Shown here piece after piece: positions 8,590-16,931 of a DNA stretch of 36,611 bases (position 1 is its first letter; each line of letters opens with the position of its first letter). The notes beneath the pieces are model-generated. The model was not told the DNA's origin and did not search any database. It saw nothing but the letters and a program-made list of their open reading frames with translations. Made by a program: the position numbers and the translations under genes. Origin of the DNA: Terriglobales bacterium (GTDB lineage Bacteria > Acidobacteriota > Terriglobia > Terriglobales > Acidobacteriaceae); assembly GCA_035624455.1 (NCBI GenBank), contig DASPRM010000134.1, forward strand, positions 1-36,611, read 5' to 3'.

Positions 8590-9108
8590 GTGGTGGCCAG
8601 TGTGCCTCTGGAATGTGTTTTGATGCTGGGATACGCTGTGTTTCTTGCCGCAGTCGCATTTCTGCTGGAGTGGGCGGCTCGTCATGCGCACCGGCGAAGC
8701 GTGGCTGCGAGCACCGCGGGTTTCAGCTATCATGCCGAGCACGACATCTGGAAGTGTCCGCGGGACCAGCACCTGTTCCCAGTTTTTTCAGATTCGGCAA
8801 AGGGCAAGGTAATTTATCGCGCGCCGGCAGAGGCCTGTAATGCCTGTCCGAGCAAGGCGGCCTGCACCGATTCCAGCCATGGTCGCGAGATTGAGCGGAG
8901 TAATTCGAGCCAATTGGAACACGGCATGAAGAGATTCCATCGCGCCGTGTCGCTGACTCTCTTCGTGCTGGCCAGTCTGATCCTTGTTATCGAGCTTTTT
9001 CGAACCGGCGGCTTCTATGCAAGAATTGTACTGGCATCGACCCTGACGATGTTTTGTATTTTGATTCAACGCTTGGCATCGAGACTAGCAAGCTTGCCTC
9101 CCAGGTGA
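8590..9108 (+). CDS. Two-helix membrane protein with transposase-like Cys cluster
   Basis: 172 residues. GTG 8590 follows the qNOR stop codon with no gap and AAGGAGCGG lies upstream, so it is translated from the qNOR message. Residues 7-28 and 119-138 are membrane helices; a third hydrophobic patch lies at about 145-160. Between them, residues 45-105 carry FSYHAEHDIWKCPRDQHL and YRAPAEACNACPSKAACT, with Cys56, Cys83, Cys86 and Cys92 in a likely zinc-binding arrangement. The cytosolic segment strongly resembles the zinc-ribbon part of IS1182-type transposases, but no DDE catalytic domain is present and the segment sits inside a membrane protein. It is probably a reused domain, not an insertion sequence. 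Role in NO reduction is inferred from position only. Confidence 0.78.
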   Translation: MVASVPLECVLMLGYAVFLAAVAFLLEWAARHAHRRSVAASTAGFSYHAEHDIWKCPRDQHLFPVFSDSAKGKVIYRAPAEACNACPSKAACTDSSHGREIERSNSSQLEHGMKRFHRAVSLTLFVLASLILVIELFRTGGFYARIVLASTLTMFCILIQRLASRLASLPPR

Positions 9109-9228
9109 GGCTAGCGACGACCGCAGCATATTTTTTGGCTTTCGCCTGTGGCAGGAAGAAAGCGAGGCGTACTGATTGACCCAACCGGAGACATTCCAAG
9201 TAACCAGAGCACAGGAGAGGATAAGGAC

Positions 9229-10884
9229 ATGGCAGCACGAGCACAAGTAATCACCAGCCACCCAGCGGCCCAACAGGCCTGGAAAGATCTCGAGGCTCAT
9301 CACAATAAGATTGGGCAATTACATCTGCGGCACCTGTTTGCCGAGGATCCAAAGCGCGGCGAGCGCTTCACTGCCCAAGCCCTGGGCCTTTATCTCGACT
9401 ATTCAAAAAATCGAATTACTTCCGAGACCGTCAAGTTGCTCATCACGCTTGCCGAGGAATCTGGCCTGCGAGATCACATTGACGCCATGTTCCGGGGAGA
9501 CAAAATCAATATTACGGAGAACCGCGCGGTTTTGCATGTGGCCCTGCGTGCACCGCGAGACGCCTCCATTGAGGTGGATGGCGAAAACGTTGTTCCGAAG
9601 GTGCATGCCGTGCTCGATCGTATGGCGGATTTTGCAAACCGGGTGCGAAGCGGCGCATGGAAGGGACACACCGGCAAGCGCATTCGCAACGTGATAAATG
9701 TCGGCATCGGCGGTTCTGACCTGGGTCCGGTCATGGCCTATGAGGCTCTGAAGTACTACAGCGATCGAAGCATGACCTTCCGCTTTGTATCCAATATTGA
9801 CGGAACCGATTTTGCCGAAGCCGTTCGGGACCTGGATCCATCGGAAACACTCTTCATCATTTCGTCGAAAACCTTCACTACGTTGGAGACGATGACCAAT
9901 GCCCAGACCGCGCGTGCCTGGGCACTGGCGGGATTGGGAGGCGACGAAAAATTGGTCGCAAAGCATTTTGTCGCGGTTTCCACCAATGAGTCAGAGGTGG
10001 AGAAATTCGGCATCGATACCGGCAATATGTTCGAGTTCTGGGACTGGGTTGGCGGCCGCTACTCGATGGACTCGGCCATCGGCCTGTCGACCATGATCGC
10101 CATTGGTCCCGATAATTTTCGCGCGATGCTCAGTGGCTTTCACCAGATGGATGAGCATTTCCGCACAGCGCCTTTCGAGATGAACCTGCCCGTGCTCATG
10201 GGACTGCTGTCGCTCTGGTACAACGACTTCTTCGACGCCCAGACGGTTGCCGTGTTGCCGTATGAGCAATATCTGAAGCGTTTTCCCGCCTATCTGCAGC
10301 AGTTGACGATGGAGAGCAACGGCAAGCATGTGACGCTCCAGGGCACCCGGGTCACGCACGCCACTGGACCCATCTACTGGGGTGAGCCGGGAACCAACGG
10401 CCAGCACTCCTTCTATCAGTTGATCCATCAAGGAACCAGGCTTATCCCTTGCGACTTCATTGCATTTGCGCAGCCGCTCAACAAGCTTGGCCGCCACCAC
10501 GACATGCTCCTGGCGAACGTCTTCGCCCAAACTGAGGCCCTGGCGTTTGGCAAGACCCCCGAACAGGTCAAGGCCGAGGGCACGCCGGATTGGCTCGTTC
10601 CGCATCGCGTATTTGAGGGCAACCGTCCGTCGAACACGATCCTGGCTGAGCGACTGTCGCCGGAGACGCTGGGCAAACTGGTAGCGTTGTACGAACACTC
10701 CGTATTCACTCAGGGCGTAATTTGGAACATTGATTCCTTCGACCAGTGGGGTGTTGAATTGGGTAAGGTTCTGGCACAGCGCATCATTCCTGAGCTTGAG
10801 AGCAAAGCAGAACCCAAGCTCGCGCATGACAATTCAACCAACAGCCTGATCACGTATTACAGGAAGTTGAAGCAGACAGCATGA
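9229..10884 (+). CDS. pgi: Glucose-6-phosphate isomerase
   Basis: 551 residues, matching the 549 of E. coli Pgi. It interconverts glucose-6-phosphate and fructose-6-phosphate in the cytosol. ATG 9229 is chosen because AGGAGAGG and AAGGA precede it and the protein then begins like family members. Diagnostic segments are [18 protein letters not shown], the [16 protein letters not shown] phosphate-binding loop, [32 protein letters not shown] with the catalytic Glu/His region, and the closing [17 protein letters not shown] with the catalytic Lys. It is the first gene of a likely unit with gnd (77 bp later) and zwf, at the entry point where glucose-6-phosphate is shared between glycolysis and the pentose-phosphate pathway. 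Confidence 0.97.
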   Translation: MAARAQVITSHPAAQQAWKDLEAHHNKIGQLHLRHLFAEDPKRGERFTAQALGLYLDYSKNRITSETVKLLITLAEESGLRDHIDAMFRGDKINITENRAVLHVALRAPRDASIEVDGENVVPKVHAVLDRMADFANRVRSGAWKGHTGKRIRNVINVGIGGSDLGPVMAYEALKYYSDRSMTFRFVSNIDGTDFAEAVRDLDPSETLFIISSKTFTTLETMTNAQTARAWALAGLGGDEKLVAKHFVAVSTNESEVEKFGIDTGNMFEFWDWVGGRYSMDSAIGLSTMIAIGPDNFRAMLSGFHQMDEHFRTAPFEMNLPVLMGLLSLWYNDFFDAQTVAVLPYEQYLKRFPAYLQQLTMESNGKHVTLQGTRVTHATGPIYWGEPGTNGQHSFYQLIHQGTRLIPCDFIAFAQPLNKLGRHHDMLLANVFAQTEALAFGKTPEQVKAEGTPDWLVPHRVFEGNRPSNTILAERLSPETLGKLVALYEHSVFTQGVIWNIDSFDQWGVELGKVLAQRIIPELESKAEPKLAHDNSTNSLITYYRKLKQTA

Positions 10885-10960
10885 AGGCTCCCGGCTCTGA
10901 CCAGCCCTTGTGCCAGCGTCTTGCGGACCTGGCCAATCTTGTTTCACTGAGGAGATAACG

Positions 10961-11995
10961 ATGCAGCTTGGAATGATCGGTCTTGGAAGGATGGGCGCCA
11001 ATATGGTGCGGCGGCTCATAAATAAAGGACACAACTGCGTGGTGTTCGACAGGGCGCAGCAAGCGGTGAGTGAACTGGTGAAGCAGAAGGCAACCGGCGC
11101 CGCTTCTCTCGCTGAGTTTGTCAAGAAACTCGAAAAACCACGCGCGATTTGGCTGATGGTACCGGCCGCCGTGGTGGACCAGACCATTGCTGACCTTCTA
11201 CCTCTTGTCGAGGCGGGAGACATCCTCATCGATGGCGGCAATTCCTATTATGTGGACGATCTCCGGCGTGCAAAGCAACTGGTTCCGCGCAAGATTCATT
11301 ATGTCGATGTGGGCACCAGCGGCGGTGTGTGGGGACTGGAGCGAGGCTACTGCATGATGATTGGCGGGGAAACCGAGGTCATCAAGCGGCTGGATCCAAT
11401 TTTTGCCACACTCGCTCCTGGCGTGGGCGACATTCCACGTACACCTGGCCGGGAAAAAGTTGACGGCACCGCCGAGCAAGGCTACTTGCACTGCGGTCCG
11501 AACGGGGCCGGCCATTTCGTCAAAATGGTGCACAACGGAATCGAGTACGGAATTATGGCGGCATACGCGGAGGGGCTGAGCATCTTGCGCTCCGCCAACG
11601 TCGGCAAGCAAGGACAGGAAGCAGCCGACGCTGAAACCACGCCGCTGCGCGATCCCGAAGAATATCAGTATGACCTGAACCTGCGCGACATCGCGGAGGT
11701 GTGGCGCCGCGGAAGCGTGATCGCGTCGTGGCTGCTTGACCTCACGGCCAACGCGCTGATGCAGGATCCGAGTCTTTCTAATTTTGCCGGACGCGTTTCC
11801 GATTCTGGCGAAGGGCGATGGACGATTAAAGCGGCCATTGATGAAGCGGTCCCGGCACCGGTTCTGACCACTGCACTCTACGAGCGGTTCAGTTCGCGAG
11901 GCGAGGCTGACTTCGCCAACAAACTCCTGTCCGCGATGCGATATCAATTCGGCGGACACCTGGAGAAATCTGAAAGCAAAATTACAGCGGCTTAA
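10961..11995 (+). CDS. gnd: 6-phosphogluconate dehydrogenase, decarboxylating, short form
   Basis: 344 residues from ATG 10961 (GAGGAGATAACG upstream). It oxidatively decarboxylates 6-phosphogluconate to ribulose-5-phosphate. The Rossmann motif GLGRMGANM lies at residues 7-15. Other landmarks are IDGGNSYY, the substrate loop [14 protein letters not shown], and [21 protein letters not shown] with catalytic Lys and Asn. The protein is much shorter than the roughly 470-residue classic form, placing it in the short bacterial group that includes NAD-dependent enzymes. The second beta strand ends in Asp30-Arg31 (VVFDR); an acidic residue there usually favours NAD over NADP, an inference only. It lies 10 bp from zwf, so the oxidative steps are co-expressed. 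Confidence 0.94.
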   Translation: MQLGMIGLGRMGANMVRRLINKGHNCVVFDRAQQAVSELVKQKATGAASLAEFVKKLEKPRAIWLMVPAAVVDQTIADLLPLVEAGDILIDGGNSYYVDDLRRAKQLVPRKIHYVDVGTSGGVWGLERGYCMMIGGETEVIKRLDPIFATLAPGVGDIPRTPGREKVDGTAEQGYLHCGPNGAGHFVKMVHNGIEYGIMAAYAEGLSILRSANVGKQGQEAADAETTPLRDPEEYQYDLNLRDIAEVWRRGSVIASWLLDLTANALMQDPSLSNFAGRVSDSGEGRWTIKAAIDEAVPAPVLTTALYERFSSRGEADFANKLLSAMRYQFGGHLEKSESKITAA

Positions 11996-12005
11996 GGAGA
12001 TTACG

Positions 12006-13409
12006 GTGAACAAGTCACACTCAGACGCGCTGGTTTTTTTCGGCGCCACCGGCGATTTGGCCTACAAGAAAATCTTCCCTGCATTACAGGCGATGGTGAA
12101 GCGAGGTCATCTCGACGTGCCGGTGGTCGGCGTGGCCAAGGCTGGCTGGAATCTTGGGCAGCTTCAGGCGCGGGCACAGGATAGTCTCGAGAAGCACGGT
12201 GGAGTCGATCCCGCGGCTTTTGAGAAGCTCCGTTCCTTGCTGCGCTATGTCGATGGCGACTATAACGACCCTGCTACGTTTGTGGAGCTGGGCAAGCAAC
12301 TCAGAGGGGCGCAGCGGCCGGCACACTACCTGGCGATTCCACCTACGCTGTTCGAGGTCGTGCTCGAGGAGCTTGTGCACTGCGGCTGCACGACAGACGC
12401 CAGGATCATCATCGAAAAGCCGTTCGGCCATGACCTGGAATCGGCGCAGCATCTGAACAAGGTTCTGCTGCGAAAGTTTGATGAAAGTTCGATTTTCCGG
12501 ATCGACCATTACCTGGGCAAGCGGCCCGTGCACAACATGGTCGTTTTTCGCTTCTCGAATGCCTTCATGGAAGCGTTCTGGAACCGTAACTATGTTGAGA
12601 GTGTGCAGATAACCATGGCAGAGGATTTTGGAGTCCAGGGCCGGGGCGCGTTTTACGATCAGACGGGCGCGATTCGGGATGTTATTCAGAATCATCTGTT
12701 CCAGGTGTTATGCAATCTGGCCATGGAAGCTCCGGTCAGAATGGACAGCGAGTCGATCCGCGATGAGAAAGTAAAGGTTCTGAAGGCCATTCCTCCGCTG
12801 GAAGAGAAGGACGTCGTTCGCGGGCAATTTCGCGGATATCTCGACGAGAAAGGAGTGGCGCCGGACTCGAAAGTGGAGACGTTTGCTGCGGTTCGATTGG
12901 AGATTAACTCCTGGCGCTGGCAGGGAGTGCCGTTTTACATCCGCGCAGGCAAAAACTTGCCGGTAACGAGCACGGAAATCGTCTGCCGGCTGCGCAAGCC
13001 TCCCTCCATAATACCGGCGGAGGTTGTGCATTCGAATTATTTGCGTTTCAGGATCAGCCCAGACGTGACAATCGCCATGGGGATGACGGTGATGGCTCCT
13101 GATGACAAATTCCTCAGTCGGCCTGCAGAAATGGTGGCAAGCCAACAGCAGAACGCAGAAGAGATGGATGCCTATGAACGGGTGCTGGGAGATGCAATGG
13201 CCGGGGACGCCACTCTATTCGCAAGAGAAGACTATGTGGAAGAAGCATGGCGCATTGTCGATCCATTGCTGAAGAACGGCTCATCTGTCTACCAATATGA
13301 GCCAAAGAGTTGGGGGCCAACGGAGGTAGTCAGAGTGACTCCCGCAGGAGGCTGGCAAAACCCCGTCGTTGTCGAAGAGAAACCAGCTATTACCAGCCAG
13401 GCCGCTTGA
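12006..13409 (+). CDS. zwf: Glucose-6-phosphate 1-dehydrogenase
   Basis: 467 residues, somewhat shorter than the roughly 490 of E. coli. It oxidises glucose-6-phosphate to 6-phosphogluconolactone. The start is GTG 12006, with TAAGGAGATTAC overlapping the gnd stop region. The nucleotide-binding FGATGDLAYKKIFPAL lies at residues 12-27. IIEKPFGHD and the active-site RIDHYLGKRPVHNM follow; the latter contains the catalytic His region and substrate Lys. RAGKNLPVTSTEI is the conserved later loop. The family usually reads DHYLGKE; here Arg replaces Glu. No lactonase gene follows; the transcript meets the convergent tal gene at a long hairpin. Confidence 0.96.
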   Translation: MNKSHSDALVFFGATGDLAYKKIFPALQAMVKRGHLDVPVVGVAKAGWNLGQLQARAQDSLEKHGGVDPAAFEKLRSLLRYVDGDYNDPATFVELGKQLRGAQRPAHYLAIPPTLFEVVLEELVHCGCTTDARIIIEKPFGHDLESAQHLNKVLLRKFDESSIFRIDHYLGKRPVHNMVVFRFSNAFMEAFWNRNYVESVQITMAEDFGVQGRGAFYDQTGAIRDVIQNHLFQVLCNLAMEAPVRMDSESIRDEKVKVLKAIPPLEEKDVVRGQFRGYLDEKGVAPDSKVETFAAVRLEINSWRWQGVPFYIRAGKNLPVTSTEIVCRLRKPPSIIPAEVVHSNYLRFRISPDVTIAMGMTVMAPDDKFLSRPAEMVASQQQNAEEMDAYERVLGDAMAGDATLFAREDYVEEAWRIVDPLLKNGSSVYQYEPKSWGPTEVVRVTPAGGWQNPVVVEEKPAITSQAA

Positions 13410-13494
13410 GAAACTATTTGGGATTCAAGCAGGGAATTTCACACGAAGATCGATGTGTTCGTTAACAACGAGTCCACGGCCAGACGAGGAGCTT

Positions 13495-13524
13495 GGGTGC
13501 GGATTGTCCGGACAACCCGCACCC
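13495..13524. terminator. Long near-perfect hairpin between convergent zwf and tal
   Basis: GGGTGCGG (13495-13502) pairs with CCGCACCC (13517-13524), and the inner TTGTCC pairs with GGACAA. This gives a 15-bp arm palindrome with a single A-C mismatch and essentially no loop. It lies 86 bp past the zwf stop and 34 bp past the tal stop, so it could end both transcripts. There is no clear T-run on either side, so a Rho-dependent or 3'-protecting role is also possible. Confidence 0.6.
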
Positions 13525-13557
13525 CTTGGTGAAGTTAAGGCACGATGAGACCGTTCC

Positions 13558-14529
13558 TCACCCAACCTTTTCAGCTACCTGGGACAGCGCGTACTCTTCC
13601 AGCTTCTGCGCATCAGCATTAAATTTGCGGATGCCTTCGGCCAACTTCTCGGTCGCCATCGCGTCTTCGTTGTGCATCCAGCGGAAGCCCGCTTCCGTGA
13701 GGTGCAGGCGCTCATCTTTGCTCGCGTGAGCTGTGGCCGGATCGAGCCTCCGCTGTAGAACGCCCTCCGTTTTCTCCAGTTGGTCAAGAAGTTCGGGGCT
13801 GATGGTCAGCAGATCCGAACCTGCCAGCCGTACGATCTGGTTCACATTGCGGAAACTCGCGCCCATGACCTGGGTCTTGTAGCCATACTTCTTGTAATAG
13901 TCGTAGATGCGCGTGACCGAAGCAACGCCGGGATCCTGGTCTGGGTCAATCTCTTTGCCGCCCTGCTCCTTCTTGTACCAGTCGTAAATGCGACCGACAA
14001 AGGGCGAAATCAACGTGACGCCGGCTTCCGCGCAGGCGGCGGCCTGGGCGAAACTGAAAAGAAGCGTCAGGTTACAGTGGATGCCTTCTTCCTCCAGCTC
14101 AGCTGCTGCCTGAATTCCTTCCCATGTGCTGGCAATCTTGATGAGGATGCGCTCGCGCGACACGCCCTTCTTCTCATACAGCGAGATGAGTCTGCGTGCT
14201 TTGGCAACCGTCTCAGGAGATTCGAAGCTCAAACGGGCCGCGACCTCAGTCGAGACTCGGCCAGGGATTACTTTGAGAATCTCGTATCCAAACAGAACAA
14301 AAAGTTGATCTATGAACTCCCCCGCCATTTCGGAGTGGTCGCCGCCGTGCTCCAGCGCCAGGTCCGTGGCTTCTTCCACAAAGTGCTTGTAAACAGGCAT
14401 CTGAGCGGCGTGATAAAGAAGCGAAGGGTTGGTAGTCGCATCTTGTGGGCGGTGACGGGCAATGGCCTCGATATCCCCCGTATCCGCTACAACCGTGGTG
14501 TATTGTTTTAGCGAATCCAGTAGCGTCAT
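13558..14529 (-). CDS. tal: Transaldolase (TalB type)
   Basis: 323 residues, near the 317 of E. coli TalB. It transfers dihydroxyacetone units between sugar phosphates in the non-oxidative pentose-phosphate pathway. ATG 14529 follows GGGAGAG. Residues 1-40 ([19 protein letters not shown], then DATTNPSLL) contain catalytic Asp16 and the DATTNPS signature. [12 protein letters not shown] carries the Schiff-base Lys131. [19 protein letters not shown] and the [10 protein letters not shown] loop are also conserved. Encoded opposite to pgi-gnd-zwf and converging on them, it completes a hexose/pentose phosphate block. Its divergent neighbour is the small ORF at 14655. Confidence 0.96.
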   Translation of the reverse strand: MTLLDSLKQYTTVVADTGDIEAIARHRPQDATTNPSLLYHAAQMPVYKHFVEEATDLALEHGGDHSEMAGEFIDQLFVLFGYEILKVIPGRVSTEVAARLSFESPETVAKARRLISLYEKKGVSRERILIKIASTWEGIQAAAELEEEGIHCNLTLLFSFAQAAACAEAGVTLISPFVGRIYDWYKKEQGGKEIDPDQDPGVASVTRIYDYYKKYGYKTQVMGASFRNVNQIVRLAGSDLLTISPELLDQLEKTEGVLQRRLDPATAHASKDERLHLTEAGFRWMHNEDAMATEKLAEGIRKFNADAQKLEEYALSQVAEKVG

Positions 14530-14654
14530 TGTTGTCTCTCCCTCTTAAGGATACCTGTAAGTCGGACGGTGTGGCCAGCCTCTGTCCCGGGAACCAGCTG
14601 CTAATGACACTATACTAAGTGGCAACGCACGTCTCCGAATGAGGAGAAACTTCA

Positions 14655-14762
14655 ATGAGCGCGACTATGGATCGCGTGCATCAAATAAGGACGACTGCAC
14701 TACTTCTCCAGAGTGTCGATAATTGTTGTACGACTACGGTTGTATTTCGCAAGATGTACTGA
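14655..14762 (+). CDS. Small ORF (35 residues) with strong ribosome site, upstream of DUF3291-like gene
   Basis: GAGGAG at 14641-14646 sits 8 nt before ATG 14655, and a TATACT -10-like hexamer lies at 14611-14616. The frame reads MSATMDRVHQIRTTALLLQS and ends in VVFRKMY, then TGA at 14760-14762. The next start codon is at 14769, six bases later, and it lacks its own ribosome site. This looks like a leader peptide or coupling ORF for the following gene. It may also be a degenerate relic. No family resemblance. Confidence 0.4.
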   Translation: MSATMDRVHQIRTTALLLQSVDNCCTTTVVFRKMY

Positions 14763-14768
14763 AACGTT

Positions 14769-15188
14769 ATGCCGGTGGTCTCAATTACGCGCTTGCGGGT
14801 ACGTTCCTGGCGGTATCTTCTACCATTTGTCTTCTACGCCCTGCGCGCTTACCGGCAGGCCAAAAATTCCCAAGGCAACCTGGCTGTGTCCTTGCTTCGT
14901 GAGGCTGACCGTACGTTCTGGACCCGCACTGTCTGGACAACAGATTCCGCAATGAAGGATTTCATGTTAGCTGGCGCGCATCGGCAGGTGATGCGAAAGC
15001 TCCTCGAGTGGTGCGACGAAGCCGCTCTGATCCATTGGGATCAGGAAAGCGACCGCGAGCCTGACTGGGACGAAGCCCATCAAAGGCTGCAGGCAGGAGG
15101 GCGACGCTCGAAGGTGAACCACCCATCTCCTGCTCACGAGAGCTTCCAAATCCGGCCACCGGTATATCAGCGCGCCAGTCAAACCTGA
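14769..15188 (+). CDS. DUF3291-like protein (monooxygenase-fold superfamily outline)
   Basis: 139 residues from ATG 14769. Recognisable stretches are MPVVSITRLRVRSWRYLLPF, READRTFWTRTVWTTDSAMKDFM, AGAHRQVMRKLLEWCDEAAL and the GRRSKVNHPSPAH tail. Proteins of this type have an antibiotic-biosynthesis-monooxygenase-like ferredoxin fold and are annotated DUF3291; a physiological reaction is not known. The second segment (W..W...AM..FM..GAHR) is the most conserved part. The start codon lacks a good ribosome site and probably relies on coupling to the small ORF 6 bp upstream. It converges on the chrA gene, whose stop lies 20 bp away. Confidence 0.75.
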   Translation: MPVVSITRLRVRSWRYLLPFVFYALRAYRQAKNSQGNLAVSLLREADRTFWTRTVWTTDSAMKDFMLAGAHRQVMRKLLEWCDEAALIHWDQESDREPDWDEAHQRLQAGGRRSKVNHPSPAHESFQIRPPVYQRASQT

Positions 15189-15208
15189 GACACGGACCAT
15201 TGCCGGAT

Positions 15209-16396
15209 TCACCGGCGATAAAGCCATCCGAAAACTCCCGCCGCCACGATGAGCCAAGAGGAATTGATTCGGAAGGTCAACAACAGCACTGCGCTGACGA
15301 TTGCAATGACGAGGGTTGGAACGTCGATGATCGCTGCCCGTCCAAGCTGCCAGGCTACTACTCCCATTAAGGCGAGCGATCCCACTACCACTCCGTCCAG
15401 CATGGAGGAAGCAATCTTGGATCGGCGGATCCTCGAGATGAGAAATCCGCTAATCGCGACGAAGATGAAAGCGGGTGCAAAGATTCCCACCGTGGCAGCG
15501 ATCGCACCCGGAGCTCCTCCGATGACGTAGCCGATGAAGGTGGCGGTTGTGAACACCGGCCCCGGGGTTATTTGGCCCACCGCGACCGAATCCAGCAACT
15601 GTCTCTCGGTCAGCCAATGCAGACGGTCGACGAGATCCGCTCGAAGAAACGCCAACAGAACATACCCGCTCCCGAAGAGCACGGCACCGATCTTTGCGAA
15701 TACCAGAAACAGTCGCCACAGTCCGAACGGAGCTGCAGCTGTGGCAAAGCCGCCGAGAACGCGTGCCGGGCTTATTTGGGCGAAGAGAAACGATGCAACG
15801 CGCCCTCGAGTCCTCAGTTCCCGATAAGTAATGGGTGCCGCTGCCAAGCCGGCAGCGATGACGAGCGTGAGGATCTCGTGAACACGCGTCGCATACAAAA
15901 CTGCAGCAACAATCGCCACGGCAGCGAGCCACTTCGTTCTTGCTGCGGTTCGTCCGAGCTTCCAGAAGGCCTGCACCACGATGGCGATGACCACCGGCTT
16001 CAATGCGTAGAGCACCCCGTTTACTTGCGGCAGGGTGCCATATCGCACATACGCCCAGGCAATTGCGCCAACCATGATGGCAGCCGGAAGGATGAAGGTG
16101 CACCCCGCAACCAGCAGACCCGGCCAGCCCCGTTTCTCGTAGCCGATGAAGATGGCCATCTCAGTCGAGCTCGGCCCAGGGAGCAGGTTGGCCGCTGCAA
16201 GACGATCCAGAAACTGCTCTCGGGTTAGCCATCGGCGGCGCGAGACGAACTCGTCCTCCATCATTGCAATGTGAGCCGCCGGCCCGCCGAAGGCGATGGT
16301 TCCCAGTTTCAGAAACGCCAGGGCCACTGACTTCAGTGACACCTCTCCCACCGTCTGAGCGAGGGACGGACGTGTGACGGGAAGGGGTTCACTCAT
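15209..16396 (-). CDS. chrA: Chromate transporter, long two-domain ChrA
   Basis: 395 residues from ATG 16396 (CACGGGAGCGCTGG upstream), with 10-11 hydrophobic segments. Two homologous CHR halves are visible. The first has FLKLGTIAFGGPAAHIAMMEDE and LLPGPSSTEMAIFIGYEKRG. The second has FAKIGAVLFGSGYVLLAFLRADL and ITPGPVFTTATFIGYVIGG. The long two-domain form acts as a proton-coupled chromate (and possibly sulfate-like oxyanion) efflux protein in the inner membrane. Its start overlaps the stop of a DoxX-like remnant. The promoter region is shared with a divergent PadR regulator and contains two perfect palindromes, so PadR control is a reasonable inference. No chrB regulator is present. Confidence 0.93.
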   Translation of the reverse strand: MSEPLPVTRPSLAQTVGEVSLKSVALAFLKLGTIAFGGPAAHIAMMEDEFVSRRRWLTREQFLDRLAAANLLPGPSSTEMAIFIGYEKRGWPGLLVAGCTFILPAAIMVGAIAWAYVRYGTLPQVNGVLYALKPVVIAIVVQAFWKLGRTAARTKWLAAVAIVAAVLYATRVHEILTLVIAAGLAAAPITYRELRTRGRVASFLFAQISPARVLGGFATAAAPFGLWRLFLVFAKIGAVLFGSGYVLLAFLRADLVDRLHWLTERQLLDSVAVGQITPGPVFTTATFIGYVIGGAPGAIAATVGIFAPAFIFVAISGFLISRIRRSKIASSMLDGVVVGSLALMGVVAWQLGRAAIIDVPTLVIAIVSAVLLLTFRINSSWLIVAAGVFGWLYRR

Positions 16397-16542
16397 CCAG
16401 CGCTCCCGTGAGGAGCGATGTATTTGAGGATGCTCTGTGTTAAGAAGGTTAGCCCGACCGCAAGGCGAACAAACAGAATGGAACGCGATTGGCAGGCTGG
16501 ACGAATCACTCTTGAACACAACGGCTGATGGCTCTCGTGCAT
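16393..16542 (-). pseudogene. Truncated DoxX-like remnant ahead of chrA
   Basis: This 49-residue frame (ATG 16542; a longer frame from 16608 is possible) contains RSILFVRLAVGLTFLTQSIL followed by KYIAPHGSAG and a TGA. The conserved piece is the first helix of a DoxX family protein, but the remaining three helices are missing; full-length members run to about 130-150 residues. The stop overlaps the chrA ATG by four bases (ATGA), and the chrA ribosome site lies inside the last codons. A simple reading is an internal deletion in an ancestral doxX-chrA operon that left a short translated leader. A functional one-helix protein is the alternative. Confidence 0.55.
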
Positions 16543-16562
16543 GGCTTCACCGCGCTGCAAGG

Positions 16563-16575
16563 ATTGTATTACAAT
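16563..16575. promoter_or_regulatory. Palindrome in chrA/padR divergent region, candidate operator 1
   Basis: ATTGTA-t-TACAAT is a perfect 6-1-6 inverted repeat, 24 bp before the padR start codon. The TGTA...TACA core is like the dyads bound by PadR-family repressors, as remembered. It is probably an operator for PadR and possibly for the divergent chrA unit. Confidence 0.55.
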
Positions 16576-16584
16576 CGAATACCG

Positions 16585-16601
16585 ATAACGAATTTCGTTA
16601 T
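16585..16601. promoter_or_regulatory. Palindrome overlapping the padR start codon, candidate operator 2
   Basis: ATAACGAA-t-TTCGTTAT is a perfect 8-1-8 inverted repeat that covers the first two bases of the padR ATG at 16600. It lies 9 bp after the first palindrome (centres 24 bp apart). Binding here would block translation-start-proximal transcription of padR, and fits autorepression. No ribosome site is visible in front of this ATG, so the message may be leaderless. Confidence 0.55.
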
Positions 16602-16917
16602 GACACATTCAACCGTAGCGGATCAGGGCCTCTACTCAGGGCTTATACGGCTGCACATTCTGCACCACGCAGCTGAGGAACCCATCTTTGGTCTGGGCAT
16701 GATTGAAGAACTGGCGCGTCACGGCTACCGCTTGAGCCCGGGAACCCTTTATCCAATCGTCCACGGGCTGGAGAAAAAGGGGCTGCTCCGCTCGAAAAGA
16801 CGGCGCGTTAATGGCAAAATTCGGCGTGTCTATTCCGCCACCCCAAGGGGGCAGAAAGCTCTTCGAACCGCAAAACAAAAAGTCCGTGAGTTGTTCGGTG
16901 AACTGTTCGAACGTTAA
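16600..16917 (+). CDS. PadR family transcriptional regulator
   Basis: 105 residues from ATG 16600. The winged-helix domain is clear: GLIRLHILHHAAEEPIFGLGMIEELARHGYRLSPGTLYPIVHGLEKKGLL with the recognition helix SPGTLYPIVHGLEKKGLL, then wing residues KRRRVNGKIRRVYSATPRGQKAL. The short C-terminal helix VRELFGELFE would dimerise, as in small (group 2) PadR proteins. The start is placed here because the upstream frame has no family similarity and the palindrome ends on it. The stop codon is inside TAAGGAG, which is the ribosome site of the multicopper oxidase gene 14 bp on, so the two form an operon. Effector unknown; copper, chromate or phenolic compounds are possible. Confidence 0.9.
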   Translation: MTHSTVADQGLYSGLIRLHILHHAAEEPIFGLGMIEELARHGYRLSPGTLYPIVHGLEKKGLLRSKRRRVNGKIRRVYSATPRGQKALRTAKQKVRELFGELFER

Positions 16918-16931
16918 GGAGTGCAGGACTC

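Noticed and set aside
8590-9108. Insertion sequence remnant of IS1182 type
   Set aside because: The Cys-rich segment resembles the transposase, but the frame is intact, flanked by membrane helices, and there are no terminal inverted repeats or DDE residues.
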